From contig NZ_JAROCB010000003.1 of NCBI RefSeq assembly GCF_030433675.1, positions 62,001 through 126,000 on the forward strand: a stretch of 64,000 bases of DNA, read 5' to 3'. This stretch comes from Leifsonia virtsii (GTDB taxonomy: Bacteria; Actinomycetota; Actinomycetes; Actinomycetales; Microbacteriaceae). This document shows, piece after piece, positions 59,778 to 64,000 of this stretch. Positions within the stretch are counted from its first letter, which is position 1. Each line of letters starts with the position of its first letter. The notes below the pieces were generated by a model. It was not told the DNA's origin. It did not search any database and saw only the letters and a list, made by a program, of their open reading frames with translations. Both the position numbers and the translations under genes were made by a program.

Positions 59778-61100
59778 GTGAAACTCTCACGACGCACGAG
59801 GATCGCTGCGGCCGTCGCCGGCGCAGCATCCTTCGCCCTGATCGCAGCAGGCTGCTCATCGAGCGGCGGCAGCGGTTCCAGCTCGGACCCGATCACGCTG
59901 ACCGTCACCACGTTCGGCACGATGGGCTTCGACAAGCTCTACTCGCAGTACGAGAAGGAGCACCCGAACATCAAGATCAAGGCCACCAACATCGACACCG
60001 GTGACAACGCGCTCACCGACTGGCAGACCAAGCAGGCGGCCGGCAGCGGCCTCCCGGACGTCCAGGCCGTCGAAGAGGGCTGGCTCTCCAAGGTCATGCA
60101 GGTCTCCGACCAGTTCAACGACCTCAAGGACTACGGCGCGAACGACATCAAGAGCCGCTGGGTCGACTGGAAGCTGAAGCAGGCCACCGACAAGAACGGC
60201 CGCATCATCGGCTACGGCACCGACATCGGCCCGGAGGGCCTCTGCTACAACGGCAAGCTGTTCGCCGCGGCGGGCCTCCCGAGCGACCGCGACTCGGTCG
60301 CGAAGCTGTTCGGCGGCGACAAGGCCACCTGGGACGACTTCTTCAAGGTCGGCGAGCAGTACCACGCCGCCACCGGCAAGGCCTGGTACGACCAGTCCGG
60401 CTTCATCTGGAACGCCATGGTGAACCAGCAGCCGGAGGGCTACTACACCAAGGACGGCAAGCTCAACATCAAGGACAACAGCGACCTCAAGGCGCTGTGG
60501 TCGAAGCTGGCCGCAGGCGCTGCGGCGGGCCTCTCCTCCAACCAGACCCAGTGGGACTGGGGCAAGGGCAAGGCGTTCACCGACGGCTCGTTCGCCACGT
60601 TCGTCTGCCCGGGCTGGATGCTCGGTGTCGTCAAGGGCCAGGTCGAGGCGGGCGGCGGAAACGCGGCGACCGGCTGGGACTTCGCCAACGTGTTCCCGGG
60701 CGGCGCGGCCAACTGGGGCGGATCGTTCTTGACGGTGCCGAAGCAGTCGAAGCACCCGAAGGAGGCCGCGGCCCTCGCCGCGTGGCTGACCACCGCGAAG
60801 TCGCAGGTCCAGACCTTCCAGGCGGCCGGCACCTTCCCGTCCGTCACCGAGGCGCAGACCGACCCCGGCGTGACCGGTGAGAGCGACCTGACGAAGTTCT
60901 TCAACAACGCGCCCATCGGCCAGATCCTCGGGGAGCGCGCGAAGGGCGTCGTCGCCCAGTACAAGGGACCGGACGACTCGGTCATCCAGTCGCAGGTCTT
61001 CGGCCCGTCCGTCCAGGAGCTCGACTCCAAGAAGGCGAACGGCGACCAGGCGTGGGACAACGCCATGAAGCTGCTCGACCAGCTCGTGGTCAACAAGTAA
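59778..61100 (+). CDS. Sugar ABC transporter substrate-binding lipoprotein (CebE-like)
   Basis: 440 aa from GTG 59778 with AAAGGAGTG upstream. Lipobox LIAAGC (Cys26). Family 1 binding-protein fold: LYSQYEKEHPNIKIKATNID, LPDVQAVEEGW, IIGYGTDIGPEGLCYNGKLF and AAALAAWLTTAKSQVQTF. Likely binds a beta-glucoside such as cellobiose, because the operon ends in a family 1 glycosidase and the operators resemble CebR sites. Followed by a stem-loop and then two permease genes. Confidence 0.92.
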   Translation: MKLSRRTRIAAAVAGAASFALIAAGCSSSGGSGSSSDPITLTVTTFGTMGFDKLYSQYEKEHPNIKIKATNIDTGDNALTDWQTKQAAGSGLPDVQAVEEGWLSKVMQVSDQFNDLKDYGANDIKSRWVDWKLKQATDKNGRIIGYGTDIGPEGLCYNGKLFAAAGLPSDRDSVAKLFGGDKATWDDFFKVGEQYHAATGKAWYDQSGFIWNAMVNQQPEGYYTKDGKLNIKDNSDLKALWSKLAAGAAAGLSSNQTQWDWGKGKAFTDGSFATFVCPGWMLGVVKGQVEAGGGNAATGWDFANVFPGGAANWGGSFLTVPKQSKHPKEAAALAAWLTTAKSQVQTFQAAGTFPSVTEAQTDPGVTGESDLTKFFNNAPIGQILGERAKGVVAQYKGPDDSVIQSQVFGPSVQELDSKKANGDQAWDNAMKLLDQLVVNK

Positions 61101-61115
61101 CCCGAACCGAACACC

Positions 61116-61152
61116 CGGGCCCCCGCTGCGCTCCGCGCGCGGCGGGGGCCCG
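61116..61152 (+). promoter_or_regulatory. Intercistronic stem-loop after the binding-protein gene
   Basis: Arms CGGGCCCCCGC and GCGGGGGCCCG, 11 bp perfect, 16 bases after the stop and 19 before the next gene. Such hairpins stabilise the binding-protein message and reduce expression of the permeases. Confidence 0.75.
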
Positions 61153-61170
61153 AATCACGGGAGATCCGCA

Positions 61171-62235
61171 ATGACCACCACCGCCACCCGCGACGCCGCA
61201 CCCGCCGCGTCCGCCACGTCGCGCGGGCGCTCCGGCCGCGGCGACCTCAGCTTCAAGCAGCGGCTCAGCCGCTTCGACGTGAAGGCGTCGCCGTACTTCT
61301 ACGTCGCGCCCTTCTTCATCCTGTTCGGGCTCGTCGGCCTGTTCCCGCTCATCTATACGTTCGTCGTCTCGCTGAACAACTGGAACCTGCTCACCGGTCC
61401 AGGTGAGTGGGTCGGCTTCAAGAACTACGCGGCGGAACTGAGCGACCCGTTCTTCTGGAACTCGCTGTTCAACACGATCAGCATCTTCCTGCTCTCCGCC
61501 ATCCCGCAGCTGATCGCCGCCGTCTTCATCGCGGCCATCCTCGACCAGAACATCCGGGCCAAGACCTTCTGGCGGATGAGCGTGCTGCTCCCCTACGTCG
61601 TCACCCCGGTCGCCGTCACGCTGATCTTCTCGAGTGCGTTCGACGAGAAGTACGGGCTGATCAACAACATCCTGCAGGCCATCGGCCTCGACCCCGTGAT
61701 GTGGAAGACCCAGACGTTCCCGTCGCACGTCGCCATCGCGTCCATGGTCAACTGGCGCTGGACCGGGTACAACGCGCTCATCCTGCTGGCCGCCATGCAG
61801 GCGGTGCCGCGCGACATCCACGAGTCGGCCGCCCTCGACGGGGCCGGGTCGTTCCGCCGCTTCTTCTCGATCACCTTGCCGAGCATCCGGCCGACCATGA
61901 TCTTCGTCATCATCACGGCGACCATCGGCGGCCTCCAGATCTTCACGGAGCCGAAGCTGTTCAACCCGTCGAGCGCCGTGCCCGGCGGTCCGCAGCGGCA
62001 GTACCAGACGACCGTGCTCTACCTGTGGGACATGGCCTTCAACCGGCAGAACTTCGGCAAGGCCGCCGCCATCGCGTGGCTGCTGTTCCTGCTGATCGTG
62101 GTGTTCGGCGTGCTCAACTTCCTGATCTCGCGCCGCATCGCCTCCACCGAGACCCGCCTGCATCGAAGGAGAACCGCGAAACGCCTGCAGGCGTCGCGCA
62201 TCCTGGCCGCCGCGAGCGAGGAGAAGAACGTATGA
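61171..62235 (+). CDS. Sugar ABC transporter permease (MalF/CebF type)
   Basis: 354 aa. Six membrane segments starting PYFYVAPFFILFGLVGLFPL; the EAA-type loop is IHESAALDGAGSFRRFFSIT then LPSIRP. The start overlaps nothing; the stop overlaps the next permease start by four bases. It forms the channel with the next protein. No ATPase is encoded, so a shared ATPase such as MsiK is expected. Confidence 0.94.
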   Translation: MTTTATRDAAPAASATSRGRSGRGDLSFKQRLSRFDVKASPYFYVAPFFILFGLVGLFPLIYTFVVSLNNWNLLTGPGEWVGFKNYAAELSDPFFWNSLFNTISIFLLSAIPQLIAAVFIAAILDQNIRAKTFWRMSVLLPYVVTPVAVTLIFSSAFDEKYGLINNILQAIGLDPVMWKTQTFPSHVAIASMVNWRWTGYNALILLAAMQAVPRDIHESAALDGAGSFRRFFSITLPSIRPTMIFVIITATIGGLQIFTEPKLFNPSSAVPGGPQRQYQTTVLYLWDMAFNRQNFGKAAAIAWLLFLLIVVFGVLNFLISRRIASTETRLHRRRTAKRLQASRILAAASEEKNV

Positions 62236-63119
62236 CCGCCACCACCACCCGACCCGCTCGCACCGAGCGCACCACGCGTGCGCCGAAGCGGAAGGCGCTC
62301 GGCATCGACCGTCGCCCCGGCTTCCTCACCTACGGGATCCTGCTCGCCCTGTTCATCGGCGGCGCCTACCCGCTGTGGTGGTCGTTCGTCGCCGGCTCCT
62401 CGAACAGCACCGTGCTCACCTCCACCTGGCCGCCGCTGCTGCCGGGCGGGCAGTTCTGGACGAACGTCGGCCAGGTGCTCGACACCGTCCCGTTCTGGCT
62501 GGCGCTCGGCAACTCGATCATCGTCGCGTCGGTCATCACCGTCTCGGTCGTCGCGTTCTCGACGCTGGCGGGCTACGCGTTCGCGAAGCTGCGCTTCCGC
62601 GGCCGCGAGGGCCTGATGGTCTTCGTGGTGGCGACCCTCGCCGTCCCGACGCAGCTCGGCATCATCCCGCTGTTCATGGTGATGAAGCAGTTCGGCTGGA
62701 CCGGGACGCTCGGAGCGGTCATCGTGCCGACCCTCGTCACGGCGTTCGGCGTGTTCTTCATGCGCCAGTACCTCGTCGACGTCATCCCGGAGGAGCTGAT
62801 CGAGGCGGCCCGCGTGGACGGCGCCAACATGATCCGCACGTTCTGGCACGTCGGTGTCCCGGCCGCGCGGCCGGCCATGGCGATCCTGGGCCTCTTCACC
62901 TTCATGACCGCGTGGACGGACTACCTCTGGCCGCTGCTCGTGGCGCCGCAGAACCCGACGCTGCAGGTGGCGCTGAGCCAGCTGCAGTCGGCGAAGTACG
63001 TCGACTACTCGATCGTGCTCGCGGGCGCCGTGCTCGCCACCATCCCCCTGTTGATCCTCTTCGTGCTCGCCGGCCGGCAGCTGGTCTCCGGCATCATGGC
63101 CGGCGCGGTGAAAGGCTGA
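62232..63119 (+). CDS. Sugar ABC transporter permease (MalG/CebG type)
   Basis: 295 aa from ATG 62232. Six membrane segments with SIIVASVITVSVVAFSTLAG and YAFAKLRFRGREGLM, and EAA loop PEELIEAARVDGANMIRTFW then HVGVPAARP. Partner of the MalF-type protein; their genes overlap. The glycosidase gene follows two bases later. Confidence 0.95.
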   Translation: MTATTTRPARTERTTRAPKRKALGIDRRPGFLTYGILLALFIGGAYPLWWSFVAGSSNSTVLTSTWPPLLPGGQFWTNVGQVLDTVPFWLALGNSIIVASVITVSVVAFSTLAGYAFAKLRFRGREGLMVFVVATLAVPTQLGIIPLFMVMKQFGWTGTLGAVIVPTLVTAFGVFFMRQYLVDVIPEELIEAARVDGANMIRTFWHVGVPAARPAMAILGLFTFMTAWTDYLWPLLVAPQNPTLQVALSQLQSAKYVDYSIVLAGAVLATIPLLILFVLAGRQLVSGIMAGAVKG

Positions 63120-63121
63120 GA

Positions 63122-64000
63122 ATGAACCGCACCTGGCCCGCCGGCTTCCTCTGGGGGTCGGCCACCGCCGCCGCGCAGATCGAGGGCGCCGCCCACGAGG
63201 ACGGCAAGGAGGACTCGATCTGGGACGCGTTCGCGCGGGTCCCCGGCGCGATCGCCGGAGGGGACACCCCCGAGGTGGCGGTCGACCACTACCACCGGAT
63301 GCCGGAGGACGTCGCGCTGATGGCGTCGCTCGGCCTGCAGTCGTACCGCTTCTCGACCTCGTGGGCCCGGGTGAAGCCGGGCGACCGCACGGTGAACCGC
63401 GCGGGCCTGGCCTTCTACGACCGGCTGGTCGACGAGCTGCTCGGCGCGGGCATCCTGCCCTGGCTGACCCTGTACCACTGGGACCTGCCGCAGGCGCTCG
63501 AGGAGAAGGGCGGATGGGCGAACCGGGACACCGCGTACCGCTTCCGCGACTACGCGGTCGCCGTCTACGACGCCCTCGGCGACCGGGTGGACCACTGGAC
63601 GACGTTCAACGAGCCGCTGTGCTCGTCGCTCATCGGCTACGCCGGCGGCGAGCATGCCCCCGGACGGCAGGAGCCGCGGGCGGCGCTCGCGGCTCTGCAC
63701 CACCAGCACCTGGCGCACGGGCTGGCCGCCGCCGAACTGCGCACGATGGCGACCGCCGCCGGCCGGGCGGAGTCGCTGCGGCTGGGCATCACGCTCAACC
63801 TGACCACCGCCGTGCCGAACGACCCGGCCGACCCCGTCGACCGGGAGGCCGCGCGCCGCATCGACGGGCTGTGGAATCGCATGTACCTCGAGCCGCTGCT
63901 GCTCGGCGCCTACCCGGCCGACGTGCTGGAGGACGTGCGCGAGCACCGGTTCGAGGAGCTCGTGCACGACGGCGACCTGGCGACGATCGCGCAGCCGCTC
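63122..64000 (+). CDS. Family 1 beta-glucosidase (partial, runs off the window)
   Basis: 293 codons seen from ATG 63122. WPAGFLWGSATAAAQIEGAA is the GH1 start, then LMASLGLQSYRFSTSWARVK, WLTLYHWDLPQALEEKGGW and DHWTTFNEPLCSSLIGYAGG with the acid/base Glu of the TFNEP motif. The nucleophile (TENG) lies beyond the window. It likely hydrolyses the beta-glucoside taken up by the ABC system in the same operon. Confidence 0.95.
   Translation, partial: MNRTWPAGFLWGSATAAAQIEGAAHEDGKEDSIWDAFARVPGAIAGGDTPEVAVDHYHRMPEDVALMASLGLQSYRFSTSWARVKPGDRTVNRAGLAFYDRLVDELLGAGILPWLTLYHWDLPQALEEKGGWANRDTAYRFRDYAVAVYDALGDRVDHWTTFNEPLCSSLIGYAGGEHAPGRQEPRAALAALHHQHLAHGLAAAELRTMATAAGRAESLRLGITLNLTTAVPNDPADPVDREAARRIDGLWNRMYLEPLLLGAYPADVLEDVREHRFEELVHDGDLATIAQPL

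Noticed and set aside
1-64000. CRISPR array
   Set aside because: No series of regularly spaced identical repeats was seen; the only tandem arrays are the 7-bp repeat at 1249, the 11-bp pair at 43277 and the coding 15-bp repeat at 43623.

Overview
The window is high-GC actinobacterial DNA. The right third (about 43.4-64 kb) has ordinary chromosomal genes (LytR-CpsA-Psr protein, serS, diacylglycerol kinase, pheA, pgm, a sugar ABC operon with a family 1 glycosidase), a style that fits a Microbacteriaceae-type genome (inference; no 16S gene is present). The left two thirds (1 to about 43.37 kb) is an integrative and conjugative element (ICE) carrying metal-resistance cargo. It sits at the 3' end of a tRNA-Ser(UGA) gene (43370-43457), next to a tyrosine integrase. 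Its left end is not recognisable in the window and probably lies before position 1.

ICE cargo, left to right: a NuoA-like gene and a truncated NuoB-like protein with a Met/His-rich stretch; a decayed LigD polymerase fragment; an IS110 element; a small metal-efflux operon (palindromic operator, frameshifted Cys-Cys protein, ArsR-type regulator, cation transporter); an IS481 element; a broad-spectrum mercury operon (merA, merB, a MerF-like protein, thioredoxin-like lipoprotein, CcdA-like protein) with divergent merR; and an arsenic cluster (aquaglyceroporin, thioredoxin reductase, two stand-alone ArsC, an ArsR-ArsC fusion, an ArsO-like flavoprotein, divergent arsR, an ArsN-like acetyltransferase and a membrane protein). 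No ArsB or Acr3 pump is visible. A PadR/HAAS pair then faces a frameshifted rifamycin-phosphotransferase-like gene.

ICE backbone: an ArdC-like antirestriction protein, an IS3-family element in a purine-rich leader, a MobF relaxase-helicase, a PIN/ImmA toxin-antitoxin pair, ssb, and a leftward type IV secretion operon (DUF4913, HNH protein, coupling protein, split VirB4 pair, VirB6-like, DUF6112, lipoprotein, VirB1-like hydrolase, sigma-like factor). An AlpA-type excisionase, XRE regulator and integrase close the element. Three transfer units (relaxase, ssb, T4SS lipoprotein) share one bipartite element, GCGCGC-N16-CCGGAAGTTCTARGTG, with exactly the same internal spacing. It looks like a transfer-regulon control site.

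The chromosomal part also has a tightly overlapping four-gene operon joining a GAF-SpoIIE phosphatase, a cellulose-synthase-like glycosyltransferase (here disrupted), a STAS protein and an anti-sigma-type ATPase. At the far right a LacI-type operator pair precedes a binding-protein / two-permease / family 1 glycosidase operon, probably for a beta-glucoside.

Four coding regions (near 4848, 18525, 20165 and 53376) carry a frameshift or small deletion. These could be real decay or sequence errors.
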